A stretch of 64,000 nt of DNA from Pseudomonas versuta (GTDB lineage: Bacteria > Pseudomonadota > Gammaproteobacteria > Pseudomonadales > Pseudomonadaceae): contig NZ_CP012676.1 in NCBI RefSeq assembly GCF_001294575.1, positions 2,852,001 through 2,916,000 on the forward strand, read 5' to 3'. A program made the position numbers and the translations under genes. The notes beneath the pieces are model-generated. The model made no database searches and was not told the DNA's origin. It worked only from the letters and a program-made list of their open reading frames with translations. Below are positions 9,105 through 17,990 of this stretch, one piece after another (the stretch's first letter is position 1; every line of letters starts with the position of its first letter).

Positions 9105-10484
9105 TTACGTGGCCGCAAACAGGCAGGCCTCGACATCCATGCCGGCGTCGCGCATCTGCGCCAGCTTGTAGCGCAGCGTGCGCGGGCTGATGCCCAGGCG
9201 TTCGGCAGCCTCCTTGCGGCGACCGCGCTCGTTGCGCAGGGTGTCGATGATCATTTCGAATTCACGACGGCGCAGGTCATCGCCCAGTGCTCCGGTAAGG
9301 GCATCAAGCGGCAACGATTCGACCGATACCGGCAATGGCGCGCACGCCACCGGGCCGGCCAGACAGAAGTCCGGCGCCTCGATCAGTCCGCCCTGCTGCA
9401 GAATCAGCGCCCGCTGAATCGCGTTATCCAGCTCCCGCACATTGCCCGGCCAGGCGTAGGCCGTCAGACATGCCATGGCCTGCGGCGAAAAGCGCACCGC
9501 GGTGTGCTTCATTTTGTTGATGTACTTGGCCAGCAAGCGCTCGGCCAGCGGCAGAATATCGGCGGTGCGCTCGCGCAAAGGCTGCCAGGCCAGCGGAAAC
9601 ACCGAGAGCCGGTAGAACAAGTCTTCGCGAAAGCGCCCCGCCGCCACTTCGCCCGCCAGGTCACGGTTGGTGGTAGCGACCACCCGGATATCCAGCACAA
9701 TCGGCTTGCGCCCGCCGACCCGCTCCACTTCCCGCTCTTGCAAAACCCGCAGCAATTTGGCCTGCAAGCCCAGGGGCATCTCGCTGATTTCGTCGAGCAA
9801 CAAAGTACCGCCGTCCGCCTGCTCAAACTTGCCCGCCTGCGCCGCAATCGCACCCGTGAACGAGCCCTTCTCATGGCCGAACAAGGTGGCTTCGAGCATG
9901 TTGTCGGGGATCGCCGCGCAGTTGATCGCCACGAACGGCTGACTGCTGCGGTGCGAGTGCTGGTGAATGTATCGCGCGAGCACTTCTTTACCGGTGCCGG
10001 ATTCGCCCGAGATCAGTACTGTCGAATCGCTGCGGGCCACGCGTGCAGCCAGTTCCAGCAACTGTGTGCTAGCCGGCTCAACCGCCACCGGCCCTTCGCT
10101 GTCAGCCACCCCCAGACACCCCAGTGCATGCCGGGCTACCAGATCCAGCAGCGCCTTGGGTTCAAACGGTTTCACCAGATAGTCCACCGCGCCCTGGCGC
10201 ATGGCCTCCACGGCGCGCTCTACGGCGCCATGGGCCGTCATCAGCAACACCGGCAATTGCGGCTGGCTTGCACGCAACCGGCCAAGCAATTGATGACCGT
10301 CCATGCCGGGCATATTGACGTCACTGACCACCAGGCTGAATGACTCGCCAGCAACCGCTTGCAGCGCCTCTTCGGCCGAAGCCACCGCACGAAAACCGTG
10401 GCCGGCCAGCAGCAGGGTGTCAGCCAGCGCTTCGCGCAGGGCATGATCATCTTCGACCAGTAGAACCTTGATTCGCATCGCCAT
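9105..10484 (-). CDS. fleR: Sigma-54-dependent response regulator FleR
   Basis: A 459-residue NtrC-type regulator. It has a receiver with phosphoacceptor D55 (LVVSDVNMPG), an AAA+ domain with Walker A GESGTGKE (160-167) and the sigma-54-contact loop as GSFTGA (207-212, in place of the usual GAFTGA), and a Fis-type helix-turn-helix at the end (EAAERLGISPRTLRYKLAQM). It is the partner of FleS, and in Pseudomonas it turns on class III basal-body and hook genes. Its ATG shares one base with the TGA of fleS, so the pair is coupled. Confidence 0.95.
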   Translation of the reverse strand: MAMRIKVLLVEDDHALREALADTLLLAGHGFRAVASAEEALQAVAGESFSLVVSDVNMPGMDGHQLLGRLRASQPQLPVLLMTAHGAVERAVEAMRQGAVDYLVKPFEPKALLDLVARHALGCLGVADSEGPVAVEPASTQLLELAARVARSDSTVLISGESGTGKEVLARYIHQHSHRSSQPFVAINCAAIPDNMLEATLFGHEKGSFTGAIAAQAGKFEQADGGTLLLDEISEMPLGLQAKLLRVLQEREVERVGGRKPIVLDIRVVATTNRDLAGEVAAGRFREDLFYRLSVFPLAWQPLRERTADILPLAERLLAKYINKMKHTAVRFSPQAMACLTAYAWPGNVRELDNAIQRALILQQGGLIEAPDFCLAGPVACAPLPVSVESLPLDALTGALGDDLRRREFEMIIDTLRNERGRRKEAAERLGISPRTLRYKLAQMRDAGMDVEACLFAAT

Positions 10485-11701
10485 CAGTTTTCCTGCGCCT
10501 CGCCTGGAATCAGCGGCAAGCTAAGCACGGCACAAGTGCCGCGCCCCGGCCGCGAATGTAAGAGCATCTGCCCCTGGTGTGCACGCACCACGGCATTGAC
10601 CACCGCCAGCCCAAGGCCCGTGCCGGTGGCCTTGGTGGTGAAAAACGGCTCGCCCAGGCGCTCAAGCACCTTGGGCTCAATGCCACTGCCGCTGTCACTG
10701 ACACACAGGCGCAGGGTGTTGCCACGGGCATACAGATGAACCTTGAGCCGCACCCGTGGCGTGCCGGCCTGCAGGGCGTTTTCGATCAAATTGAGCAACG
10801 CACCGACCAGGGTGTCGCGATTGCACAGCACCTGGCCGCCATACGCGTCGCACTGCCAGCGCATCGACACGCCCTGAACATGGGTCTGTGCGGCGGCCTG
10901 CAGGGCCTGCATCAGGGCATTGGGGCTGACGCGATCCGTCAGTGGCAGTTCGCCACGAGCAAACACCAGCATGTCGCGCACCTGGTGTTCCAGCTCATGC
11001 AGCCGCTCCTTGAGGCGCCCGGCAAAACGCTGCTGGGTGTCGACGGGAAGCACTTGCTCAGTCAGATGACTGGCGTAGATCAGTGCTGCCGACAGTGGCG
11101 TTCGGATCTGATGAGCAAGAGAAGCGACCATGCGTCCCAATGAAGACAAGCGCTCGTGACGGGCGAGCTGATCTTGCAGGCGCCGGGTTTCTGTCAGGTC
11201 GTTGAGCAATACCAGTTGGCCGGGCTCGGCATCCAGCGAGCGGGTGGCAATCGACAGACGCCGCCCGTCTTTAAGCGACACCTCATGGCCGTCATCTTCG
11301 CGGGGAGCGAAGCAGCGGGCGATTACATGGCGCCATAGCTCGCCCTCCAGAGGCAAGCCAAGCAACTCGCTGGCAGCAGGGTTGGCCTCGCGCACCCGGC
11401 CGCGATCATCAATGACGATGACCCCGCCAGGCAACAGATCAAGGAGGTTTTGCAGGCGGTTGGCCAGCCGTTCTTTCTCGGCCAGCTCCGCCATGCGCTG
11501 GGCGCTGACAAACGCCAGCTCGCCTTTAAGCTCGCAGACCCGGGCTTCGAGCAGGCTGTAGGAGTCGCTCAACTGGGTCGACATTTGATTGAACTGCGAG
11601 AACGCCTGCGCCAGCTGCGCCGGGGTGGAGGGAGCAGTCCCCAGCGACATGGCTTGCCCTGCGAGATCAGGGCCAGAGGGCTGTTGGGCAATGTGCGGCA
11701 T
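10484..11701 (-). CDS. fleS: Flagellar sensor histidine kinase FleS
   Basis: A 405-residue kinase without evident transmembrane segments. It has an N-terminal helical region, a PAS domain at about 85-170 (LLDLLPGGVIVIDDRGRVRE), a HisKA H-box with H197 (SLAHQIRTPLSAAL) and a HATPase domain (NLIENALQAG; VSDSGSGIEPKVLE; TGTGLGLAVV). As a soluble kinase it probably senses the state of the basal body or a cytoplasmic cue. It is cotranscribed with fleR from a sigma-54 promoter at 11755-11769. Confidence 0.95.
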   Translation of the reverse strand: MPHIAQQPSGPDLAGQAMSLGTAPSTPAQLAQAFSQFNQMSTQLSDSYSLLEARVCELKGELAFVSAQRMAELAEKERLANRLQNLLDLLPGGVIVIDDRGRVREANPAASELLGLPLEGELWRHVIARCFAPREDDGHEVSLKDGRRLSIATRSLDAEPGQLVLLNDLTETRRLQDQLARHERLSSLGRMVASLAHQIRTPLSAALIYASHLTEQVLPVDTQQRFAGRLKERLHELEHQVRDMLVFARGELPLTDRVSPNALMQALQAAAQTHVQGVSMRWQCDAYGGQVLCNRDTLVGALLNLIENALQAGTPRVRLKVHLYARGNTLRLCVSDSGSGIEPKVLERLGEPFFTTKATGTGLGLAVVNAVVRAHQGQMLLHSRPGRGTCAVLSLPLIPGEAQEN

Positions 11702-11754
11702 GGGAGGTTCTCGCTTGGCTGACCGTCATAAAACGGTTCGTTAACCCAAGCGGT

Positions 11755-11769
11755 GCAATACCCGTGCCT
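11755..11769 (-). promoter_or_regulatory. Sigma-54 promoter of fleSR
   Basis: On the minus strand the sequence reads AGGCACGGGTATTGC. It differs from the TGGCAC-N5-TTGC consensus only at the first base and keeps the essential GG and GC with correct spacing. It is 54 bp upstream of the fleS ATG, consistent with FleQ-dependent transcription of fleSR. Confidence 0.82.
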
Positions 11770-11829
11770 AAAGAAGCGGCCTAAACCGGTGCAGGTGCAA
11801 GCGTGCTGACGACGACTGTTCCGGGCACG

Positions 11830-11859
11830 CAGGAGCTAGCGAGCACGCTCGCTCCTACA
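11830..11859. repeat. REP-type hairpin after fleQ
   Basis: CAGGAGCTAGCGAGC and GCTCGCTCCTA are inverted arms of a short REP copy, placed 33 bp past the fleQ stop on the downstream side. Confidence 0.7.
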
Positions 11860-11891
11860 AAGTCAGGGGATCCGGGAAGTGAAAGCAGGCG

Positions 11892-13367
11892 TCAATCTTC
11901 CGCCTGCTCTTCCCCGTCGCGACGGCTCATGCCGTATTTGCGCATTTTCTCGACCAGGGTGGTTCGGCGAATGCGCAGGCGTTCGGCCGCGCGGGCCACG
12001 ATGCCGTTGGCGTCGTCCAGCGCCTGCTGGATCAGCCCTTGCTCCAGCCCGCCGAGGTAGTCCTTGAGGTCCAGGCCTTCGGGCGGCAGCATCGCAGCAA
12101 CGCTGAAGTCCGGTGCGTTGTTGTTGATCGCCACACGCTCTTCCATATCGCTGAACAAGGTGTCGGACAACTGCTCGTCGTCGTCATCCACGTAGCGAAA
12201 TTTCTTCGGCAACTCAGCAACGCCAATCACGCCGTACGGATGCATGATCGCCATGCGCTCGACCATGTTGGCCAACTCGCGGACGTTGCCCGGCCATGCG
12301 TGGCGACACAGCGACATGATGGCGCCGGAATTGAAGCGGATCGAGCCACGCTTTTCGTGCTCCATGCGCGAAATCAGCTCGTTCATCAGCAGCGGAATAT
12401 CTTCGACCCGCTCACGCAGGGGCGCCATTTCGATCGGAAACACATTGAGGCGGTAGTACAGGTCTTCGCGGAAAGCGCCGACCTCAATCATGCTCTCAAG
12501 GTTCTTGTGGGTGGCGGCGATGATCCGCACGTCAGCGCTCTGGGTCTTGTTGCTGCCCACCCGTTCAAAGGTACGCTCCTGCAACACGCGCAGCAGTTTG
12601 ACCTGCATCGGCAGCGGCATATCGCCGATCTCGTCGAGAAACAGCGTGCCGCCATTGGCCAGTTCAAAACGCCCGGCGCGGCTGGTGATGGCGCCGGTGA
12701 AGGCGCCCTTCTCATGGCCGAACAGCTCGCTTTCGAGCAGTTCTGCAGGAATCGCCCCACAGTTAACCGGCACAAATGGCGCATCGCGGCGCTTGGAATG
12801 GTAATGCAGGTTACGCGCAACCACTTCCTTACCGGTCCCGGACTCGCCCAGGATCAGCACGCTGGCGTCGGTATCGGCCACTTGCTGCATCATTTGACGC
12901 ACATGCTGGATGGCCCGGCTGGTGCCCACCAGGCTGCGGAACAAGTTGGGTTCGCGATGACGGCCACGCTCGCGGGCCTGGTCATACATCTCGCGATAGA
13001 CCTGGGCACGGTGCAGGGAATCAAGCAGTTTGCTGTAGCTGGGGGGCATTTCGAGGCTGGATAAAACGCGGCGACGCTGGTCTTCCGGCAGGTCGACTGC
13101 AGAAATTTCACCTAAAAGCATGATCGGCAGGAACTCATCCCATCCGGCCAGTGTCCTAAGCAAGCTTGAAACACCGCCGGCGAGGCTTACAGCGCCTACC
13201 AGCACACAGATCACTTCGCGACTGGATGATAAAGAGCTAACCGCCTGCTCCCATTCCTGGCTTGAGCTGGCTAAATTTTCTTCACCGAGAAAATTTAAAA
13301 TCACCGCCAAGTCGCGGCGGCGGACGCTATCGTCATCGATCAGCAGAATTTTGGTTTCACGCCACAT
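11892..13367 (-). CDS. fleQ: Master flagellar regulator FleQ (c-di-GMP-responsive)
   Basis: A 491-residue enhancer-binding protein. The N-terminal FleQ domain (1-135) is receiver-like but has no phosphoacceptor Asp at the expected site. The AAA+ domain has Walker A GESGTGKE (174-181) and GAFTGA (221-226), and a Fis-type HTH sits at the C-terminus ([20 protein letters not shown]). Residues that bind c-di-GMP in P. aeruginosa FleQ are kept (LFRS at 142-145; R185, N186). It activates class II flagellar genes with sigma-54 and represses or activates exopolysaccharide genes according to c-di-GMP and FleN. Confidence 0.97.
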   Translation of the reverse strand: MWRETKILLIDDDSVRRRDLAVILNFLGEENLASSSQEWEQAVSSLSSSREVICVLVGAVSLAGGVSSLLRTLAGWDEFLPIMLLGEISAVDLPEDQRRRVLSSLEMPPSYSKLLDSLHRAQVYREMYDQARERGRHREPNLFRSLVGTSRAIQHVRQMMQQVADTDASVLILGESGTGKEVVARNLHYHSKRRDAPFVPVNCGAIPAELLESELFGHEKGAFTGAITSRAGRFELANGGTLFLDEIGDMPLPMQVKLLRVLQERTFERVGSNKTQSADVRIIAATHKNLESMIEVGAFREDLYYRLNVFPIEMAPLRERVEDIPLLMNELISRMEHEKRGSIRFNSGAIMSLCRHAWPGNVRELANMVERMAIMHPYGVIGVAELPKKFRYVDDDDEQLSDTLFSDMEERVAINNNAPDFSVAAMLPPEGLDLKDYLGGLEQGLIQQALDDANGIVARAAERLRIRRTTLVEKMRKYGMSRRDGEEQAED

Positions 13368-13544
13368 GCAATAGCAACTTCCCTAGTCAACTCATTGCCC
13401 CGGATGACAGGGCAGATGCCGTCGCCCTATCTGTTGGATATCTAAGACGACTGAAAACAGAATACAGCACTAGTTAAGTCAAAAAGAAATACAAGTCAAA
13501 TTTATGGCGCGGAAAGTGTCAATTAACCATATGTTTCTTATGCC
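13368..13544 (-). promoter_or_regulatory. fleQ upstream region
   Basis: This 177-bp AT-rich gap holds the fleQ promoter. On the minus strand there are several TTGAC hexamers (TTGACA at 13522-13517, then two TTGACT further down), but no convincing paired -10 at standard spacing and no TGG-N10-GC. This fits a vegetative promoter for fleQ, as known for P. aeruginosa; the exact promoter is unresolved. Confidence 0.4.
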
Positions 13545-13838
13545 TTAACGGAACAGATGGTAAACCTTTGAGGCATTTTTTGCTTGATTGATCTGAGACA
13601 TTTGCTCGACAAGCAATTGACGCTCATCGGTCGCCGCTTCCAGCAACATCCGATAGACCACCAGCAACCCTTCCAGATTCTCGCGCAACACGGCCTCATC
13701 CACCGGCGCCTCATCCAGCACACTCTCGACACACACCCGGCAGGCCGAATCCAGCTGGCCGATGGCATCCCAATTGCGTTCAGCCAGGGCATCGATCAGC
13801 GCTTCACGGGTTTCTTGAATTCGTTGCAGTTGGCTCAT
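13545..13838 (-). CDS. fliT: Flagellar protein FliT (FliD chaperone)
   Basis: A 97-residue, helical, Leu/Ala/Glu-rich protein beginning MSQLQRIQETREALIDALAE. FliT is the export chaperone that binds the filament cap FliD. The family is poorly conserved in sequence; the call rests on size, helix content and its place directly after fliS in the fliD-fliS-fliT order (PA1096 position in P. aeruginosa). The stop is followed by the fleQ promoter gap. Confidence 0.8.
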   Translation of the reverse strand: MSQLQRIQETREALIDALAERNWDAIGQLDSACRVCVESVLDEAPVDEAVLRENLEGLLVVYRMLLEAATDERQLLVEQMSQINQAKNASKVYHLFR

Positions 13839-13862
13839 GACGCACTCCTCAGGCCTTCAATT

Positions 13863-14252
13863 TTATTGTGGTGCGATCTCGTCCCAACCACTTTTAACCG
13901 TGATCAGCAGGCGGGCCACTTCGTCGATGATTTCAGGATCGTTTTGCGCATTGGCCTGAGTCAAACGAATGGTCATGTACTCGTACAGACTGTCCTGGCG
14001 CTGAAACGCGACCTTGTCTTCAGCCTTTGATTCATCCATGCCCTGACGCAGGCCCGTGATGATGTCGATAGCCTTGGTGATCAACACCACCTTCTGCGGG
14101 ATATCACCACGGCTCATCGCGCCTTTGGCCTGAGCCATGCGTTCCAGACCGCCTTCCATCAGCATTTGAATCAGCCGATGGGGGCTGGCCTCAGAGATTT
14201 GGGCGTGGGAATTGACCTTCTGGTACTGACGAAGGGCGCGCATCGGGTTCAT
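13863..14252 (-). CDS. fliS: Flagellar export chaperone FliS
   Basis: A 129-residue chaperone that holds the C-terminus of flagellin FliC in the cytoplasm until export. The family signatures are present: RQYQKVNSHAQISEASPHRL near the N-terminus, LIQMLMEGGLERMAQAKGAM, and a helical C-terminus. It lies 24 bp before fliT and about 96 bp after fliD. Confidence 0.95.
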   Translation of the reverse strand: MNPMRALRQYQKVNSHAQISEASPHRLIQMLMEGGLERMAQAKGAMSRGDIPQKVVLITKAIDIITGLRQGMDESKAEDKVAFQRQDSLYEYMTIRLTQANAQNDPEIIDEVARLLITVKSGWDEIAPQ

Positions 14253-14348
14253 GTTGCTACCTCATTACGGTGACAGGCAAAAATGGCCAGGACTTGATCT
14301 TTATGTCGACTGTCACGGCTAAAACTTTAGTGATCTGACTGCGTCAAA

Positions 14349-15707
14349 TCAGCTGGATTTAGGGTTATTCAGCGAGTTCAGGGTGGTCATGATGCTGGAG
14401 CTGCTGGCGTTGATCTTCGCGATCAAGGTGTCCATGGCGGTGTACTTGGAGGTCAGGGAGGTTTTCATGCTATCCATGCGCCGGTCCAGATCCGCCTGCT
14501 GAGTGGTCAGATCGGTCAGCTTGGTATTCAAGTCAGCCGCGCGGGTCGTCAGCAGCCCGGCAGTCCCCACATAGCTATCGGTAGCCTTGGTCATGCGCGA
14601 GATCAAACCGGTGTCACCGGCAAACACCTTGGCAATCTCGGTCGCCCCGTTAGGCTGCGCCACGGCGGCGTTCCACTTGGTGTCGTCGAGGGTCAGCAAG
14701 CCGGTTTTCTGGTCGGTACTGATGCCCATTTGCGCCAGGTTGCCGATGGAAGAGCCGCTGGTGTTTTGCAGCAACTCGCTGCGAATACCGTTAACCAGTT
14801 GACGCATCGACGAGTCACCGGTCAGGGCACCAGAGGTGGTGGTCGCCGCATCACCGGTAGCAGTCACCTTGGTCTGCGTATTGATGCTAGTCATCAGCGC
14901 GTTGTAGGCAGTCACAAACGACTGAACCGAGGTTTTCAAGGTCGTGGTGTTAGAAGCCACTGTAATGGTCGAAGGTTTGGTATCCAACAGTTCAAGGCTG
15001 ACACCACTGATTGCAGCTGTCACTTTATTGCTCGTCGACTCCATGGCAATGCCATCGATGGTGTATTCAGCATTCACTGGCGGCTTACCGGCGTCATAGC
15101 CCGTCGCCAGCTCTGAATCACCGCTGATGGTGATGTCGGAACCCTTGCCGGTGGTCTGCGAACTGATCACCAGACGCGAGCCGTTGGCGTCCGTCAGGAC
15201 GTTGGCGCTAATGCCTTTGGATTGCAGCTGAGTGTTGATCGCATCGCGGGTCTGCTGCATGGTCGCGCCCGCCGGGATCTTCACGTCGTAGCTGCTATCA
15301 GACTGCGAGAGAGTCAGGGTTTGATCTTTTTCGCTGGCGTTCACAACCGCCGAGCTGCCCTCAAACACCTTGCTGGTGATTTTTGAAGCCGTCGCCAGTT
15401 GCGTGACATTAAGCGCATAGGTACCACTGGCAGCCTTGTCGCCCAGGGTAACTTTGGAAATCTTTTCGTCGGACGACGTCGCCGCCAGACCGTTGAAACT
15501 GGACACGCTGTTGAGCTTGGCGATTGCCGTTCGATAGGATTCGATCGAAGCCTTCACGGTCCCCACCGCCGACAGTTGAGTGGTGGTCGTTGTTTGAAGC
15601 TTGGTGATTTGGGCTTGCTTGGGTGCTTTTTCAGCATCGACCAGGGCTTTTACAATACCAACCGTATCGAATCCCGATCCCACACCTGTAATGGTTGAAC
15701 TGGCCAT
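14349..15707 (-). CDS. fliD: Flagellar filament cap protein FliD
   Basis: A 452-residue capping protein needed for flagellin polymerisation and, in pseudomonads, also for adhesion. The N-terminal segment ITGVGSGFDTVGIVKALVDAEKAP is the FliD_N signature; the C-terminal heptad region ends in IAKINASSSSIMTTLNSLNN. The centre is Ser/Thr/Gly-rich and variable, as usual. The upstream gap contains only a weak TGGC-type motif, so no sigma-54 promoter is claimed. Confidence 0.96.
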   Translation of the reverse strand: MASSTITGVGSGFDTVGIVKALVDAEKAPKQAQITKLQTTTTTQLSAVGTVKASIESYRTAIAKLNSVSSFNGLAATSSDEKISKVTLGDKAASGTYALNVTQLATASKITSKVFEGSSAVVNASEKDQTLTLSQSDSSYDVKIPAGATMQQTRDAINTQLQSKGISANVLTDANGSRLVISSQTTGKGSDITISGDSELATGYDAGKPPVNAEYTIDGIAMESTSNKVTAAISGVSLELLDTKPSTITVASNTTTLKTSVQSFVTAYNALMTSINTQTKVTATGDAATTTSGALTGDSSMRQLVNGIRSELLQNTSGSSIGNLAQMGISTDQKTGLLTLDDTKWNAAVAQPNGATEIAKVFAGDTGLISRMTKATDSYVGTAGLLTTRAADLNTKLTDLTTQQADLDRRMDSMKTSLTSKYTAMDTLIAKINASSSSIMTTLNSLNNPKSS

Positions 15708-15804
15708 CTTTATTCTCCTTATCCGGTGGCTGCCGCTTTATTGGCGAACACTTTATTGACAAAGAATGCCGAAGCCACAGACAGCTTCACATTTCATGCC
15801 ACCT

Positions 15805-16155
15805 TCAAGCGCTGGCGTTAAAAAGCAGGCTATTAGGGTCTGCCAGATTTTGCGCGAGCTTAAGAGCCACCTCTGAAGGCAACTGGCGAATCACTTCACC
15901 GCTTTGCGTGGCGATGACTTTGACCACCATGATGCCGGTGGTGTCATCAATCGAAAAATCCAGCTGGCGCTGAGTAGACTGCGCAAACTCACGCAAATCA
16001 TTGACTGCTTTTTCCACCTCGACACGCTCAGGCGGTTTGCCGGGCAGTGCGCTGTCGTCAGTGCTGGCCCTGGGGGTTGCAACAGGCGCAGGCATTGAGC
16101 TGGAAGGCCCGACGGCGGCTGGGTAGGCGGAATTCAGTTTGATGCTCATGTCCAT
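15805..16155 (-). CDS. flaG: Flagellar protein FlaG
   Basis: A 116-residue protein with a Pro/Ala/Ser-rich N-terminal half and a conserved C-terminal half (FSIDDTTGIMVVKVIATQSGEVIRQLPS), the FlaG domain. In Pseudomonas and Vibrio it follows fliC and influences filament length. The start is ATG 16155 (MDMSIKLNS) with an AGGTGAGG ribosome site; an internal ATG two codons later is possible. Confidence 0.92.
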   Translation of the reverse strand: MDMSIKLNSAYPAAVGPSSSMPAPVATPRASTDDSALPGKPPERVEVEKAVNDLREFAQSTQRQLDFSIDDTTGIMVVKVIATQSGEVIRQLPSEVALKLAQNLADPNSLLFNASA

Positions 16156-16173
16156 GTCATCACCTCACCTCTG

Positions 16174-16204
16174 AAAAAACAAAAGGGCGCATAAACGCGC
16201 CCTT
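16174..16204 (-). terminator. Rho-independent terminator after fliC
   Basis: On the minus strand an 8-bp stem AAGGGCGC / GCGCCCTT with a 6-nt loop is followed by TTGTTTTTTC. It starts 24 bp past the fliC stop and lies before flaG, so fliC would be largely monocistronic with some readthrough. Confidence 0.88.
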
Positions 16205-16227
16205 CCGTTATCAACCAAGCGCTGAAA

Positions 16228-17664
16228 TTACTGAAGCAGTTTCATCACAGCCGATGGCAGCTGGTTAGCCTGGGACAGGATCGCGGTGGACGCCTGTTGC
16301 ATGGTTTGTTGTTTGGTCAACTGAGCAGCTTCCGATGCAAAGTCAGTGTCCTGAACACGACCCAGAGCAGCGGTCGAGTTTTCGGAGATGCTTTGCAGGT
16401 TAGCTACGGTGCTGTCGAAACGGTTTTGCACGGCACCCAGAGCGGCACGTTGGGTGTCGATCTGCTCGATCGCGCCAGACAGCGCCTGGATAGTTTTTTG
16501 TGCAGAGCTAGCATCCAGAATGCTCAGGTCAGCAACGCTGGATTCCTGGCTGATGGCTTTCGTAACACCCAAATCGGGTGCGTTACCGACAGCCGCGGCA
16601 GCGTCAAGACCCAACTCTTTAAGACCCGACGTGGTGCTGCCGTTGCCAATTTTGATGTCCTTGGTGGAGAACAGGCTCAGCGTGCCGTCATCCTTGAGGC
16701 TGGCGGTTACGCCGGTGCTTGCACTGTTGATGGACGAAACAACGTCAGTCATTGTGGAGCCAGCAGCGAATTTGATGTCGGTGCCATTCAAATTGATCGA
16801 AGAAGCGGCGGCAAGTTTAGGCGCGTTAGTACCTGCTGTCAGACCTACCTTGGCCAGCGCACCTGCACCACTTGCGCCATCACCGTTTTCTAGCTTGATG
16901 GCCTGACCATCAGTAGACGTCAACACCAAACGACCGTCAACGTTTGAAGCAGTGACGCCAGCAGTACTTACGGCTGTCACCGCAGTGATAGCAGTAACAA
17001 CTTTATCCACATCATCGTCACCAGCGACAAGCGTCACCTCGACACCGTTGATTTTAAAAGCAGCAGCAGTACCTAAGTTAGTAGCTGCCTGGCCCGTTAC
17101 AGAAGCCGACAACGAAGTCTTGGTACCCGCAACAGTCGCTTCGCTGGAAGTACCCTTCAACGATGTAGCACTGATATCGCTCATACCAAACGAAATAGTC
17201 TGGTTGGCATCAGCACCCACTTGGAAAGATTGGTTCTGGAACGAACCATCCAGAATGTTACGACCACCGAAGGTCGTAGTTTGGGCAATACGGGTCAGTT
17301 CACCGGTTTTTGCCGTGAATTCTTGCTGCAGCGCTGCACGGTCGTCGTTACTTTTGTCACCGTTCGACGCTTGCAAGGCCAGCTCACGCAGACGTTGCAG
17401 AATGTTGGTCGACTCTTGCATCGCGCCTTCAGCGGTCTGGGCAATCGAGCTGGCGTTGTTGGCGTTGGCAATCGCTACGGTCATGCCTTTGGTCTGCGAG
17501 GTCAGACGGTTGGCCATCTGCAGGCCAGCGGCGTCGTCTTTGGCGCTGTTGATTTTCAGGCCGGAAGACAAACGGGTCATCGAGGTGCTCAGCGCATCGC
17601 CGGCTTTGTTCAGGTTTTTCTGAACGGTCAGGGACGTTACGTTGGTATTTACTGATAAAGCCAT
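16228..17664 (-). CDS. fliC: Flagellin FliC
   Basis: A 478-residue flagellin. The conserved D0/D1 ends are intact: N-terminal MALSVNTNVTSLTVQKNLNK and LSSGLKINSAKDDAAGLQMA, C-terminal helix with ending SQANQLPSAVMKLLQ. The middle (about 175-390) is a Ser/Thr/Ala/Val-rich variable domain exposed on the filament. There is no Cys. Expression is predicted from a FliA promoter 80-110 bp upstream, and a strong terminator follows. The long variable domain is where O-glycosylation would occur, but no glycosyltransferase gene is adjacent. Confidence 0.97.
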   Translation of the reverse strand: MALSVNTNVTSLTVQKNLNKAGDALSTSMTRLSSGLKINSAKDDAAGLQMANRLTSQTKGMTVAIANANNASSIAQTAEGAMQESTNILQRLRELALQASNGDKSNDDRAALQQEFTAKTGELTRIAQTTTFGGRNILDGSFQNQSFQVGADANQTISFGMSDISATSLKGTSSEATVAGTKTSLSASVTGQAATNLGTAAAFKINGVEVTLVAGDDDVDKVVTAITAVTAVSTAGVTASNVDGRLVLTSTDGQAIKLENGDGASGAGALAKVGLTAGTNAPKLAAASSINLNGTDIKFAAGSTMTDVVSSINSASTGVTASLKDDGTLSLFSTKDIKIGNGSTTSGLKELGLDAAAAVGNAPDLGVTKAISQESSVADLSILDASSAQKTIQALSGAIEQIDTQRAALGAVQNRFDSTVANLQSISENSTAALGRVQDTDFASEAAQLTKQQTMQQASTAILSQANQLPSAVMKLLQ

Positions 17665-17744
17665 GACGAAATCCTCATTAGATGAATACTGCGGCTTCCG
17701 GCCCTGGCAACCGCCGGGTGTGGCCTAGAGAACCTTCGTAATAG

Positions 17745-17771
17745 TTATCGTCGTGAATGCAGGTTGCTTGA
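17745..17771 (-). promoter_or_regulatory. FliA (sigma-28) promoter of fliC
   Basis: On the minus strand TCAAG (17771-17767), a 14-bp spacer and GACGATAA (17752-17745) match the Pseudomonas sigma-28 pattern TCAAG-N14/15-GCCGATAA with one change. It lies 80 bp upstream of the fliC start codon. Confidence 0.85.
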
Positions 17772-17854
17772 GGGGTTTTTTGTTTTTTTTTACTGGCCGG
17801 GGGCCATCCCTTGTGTTTCAAGGGCTTACATAGCTCCATGACCGGCCAATTTCC

Positions 17855-17922
17855 CTGTGGGAGCTGGCTTGCCAGCGATGGCTTCAGCTCAAGACCGCAT
17901 CGCTGGCAAGCCAGCTCCTACA
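17855..17922. repeat. REP-type inverted repeat upstream of fliC
   Basis: The arms CTGTGGGAGCTGGCTTGCCA and TGGCAAGCCAGCTCCTACA enclose a short spacer. This is the GGGAGCTGGCTTGCCAGCGAT variant of the Pseudomonas REP. Confidence 0.85.
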
Positions 17923-17940
17923 AAGGGGTCGCCACAACGC

Positions 17941-17975
17941 AAAACGCCCATGGCTTTTGGCCATGGGCGTTTTTT
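17941..17975 (-). terminator. Bidirectional-type terminator after the KAS III gene
   Basis: A perfect 14-bp stem AAAACGCCCATGGC / GCCATGGGCGTTTT with a 5-nt loop, with A and T runs at the outer edges, lies 16 bp past the stop of the 17991-18920 gene. It separates that gene from fliC. Confidence 0.88.
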
Positions 17976-17990
17976 GGTTCAAGCGTCAGT

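Larger units (their letters stand above)
17665..17990. other. Gap between the KAS III gene and fliC
   Basis: This 326-bp gap contains the fliC leader and FliA promoter (17745-17771), a T-rich run, a REP pair (17855-17922) and a strong hairpin terminator (17941-17975). No further coding frame with a ribosome site was seen. Confidence 0.7.

Noticed and set aside
15708..15804. Sigma-54 promoter for fliD
   Set aside because: The best candidate, TGGCTTCGGCATTCT on the minus strand, lacks the required GC of the -12 element.
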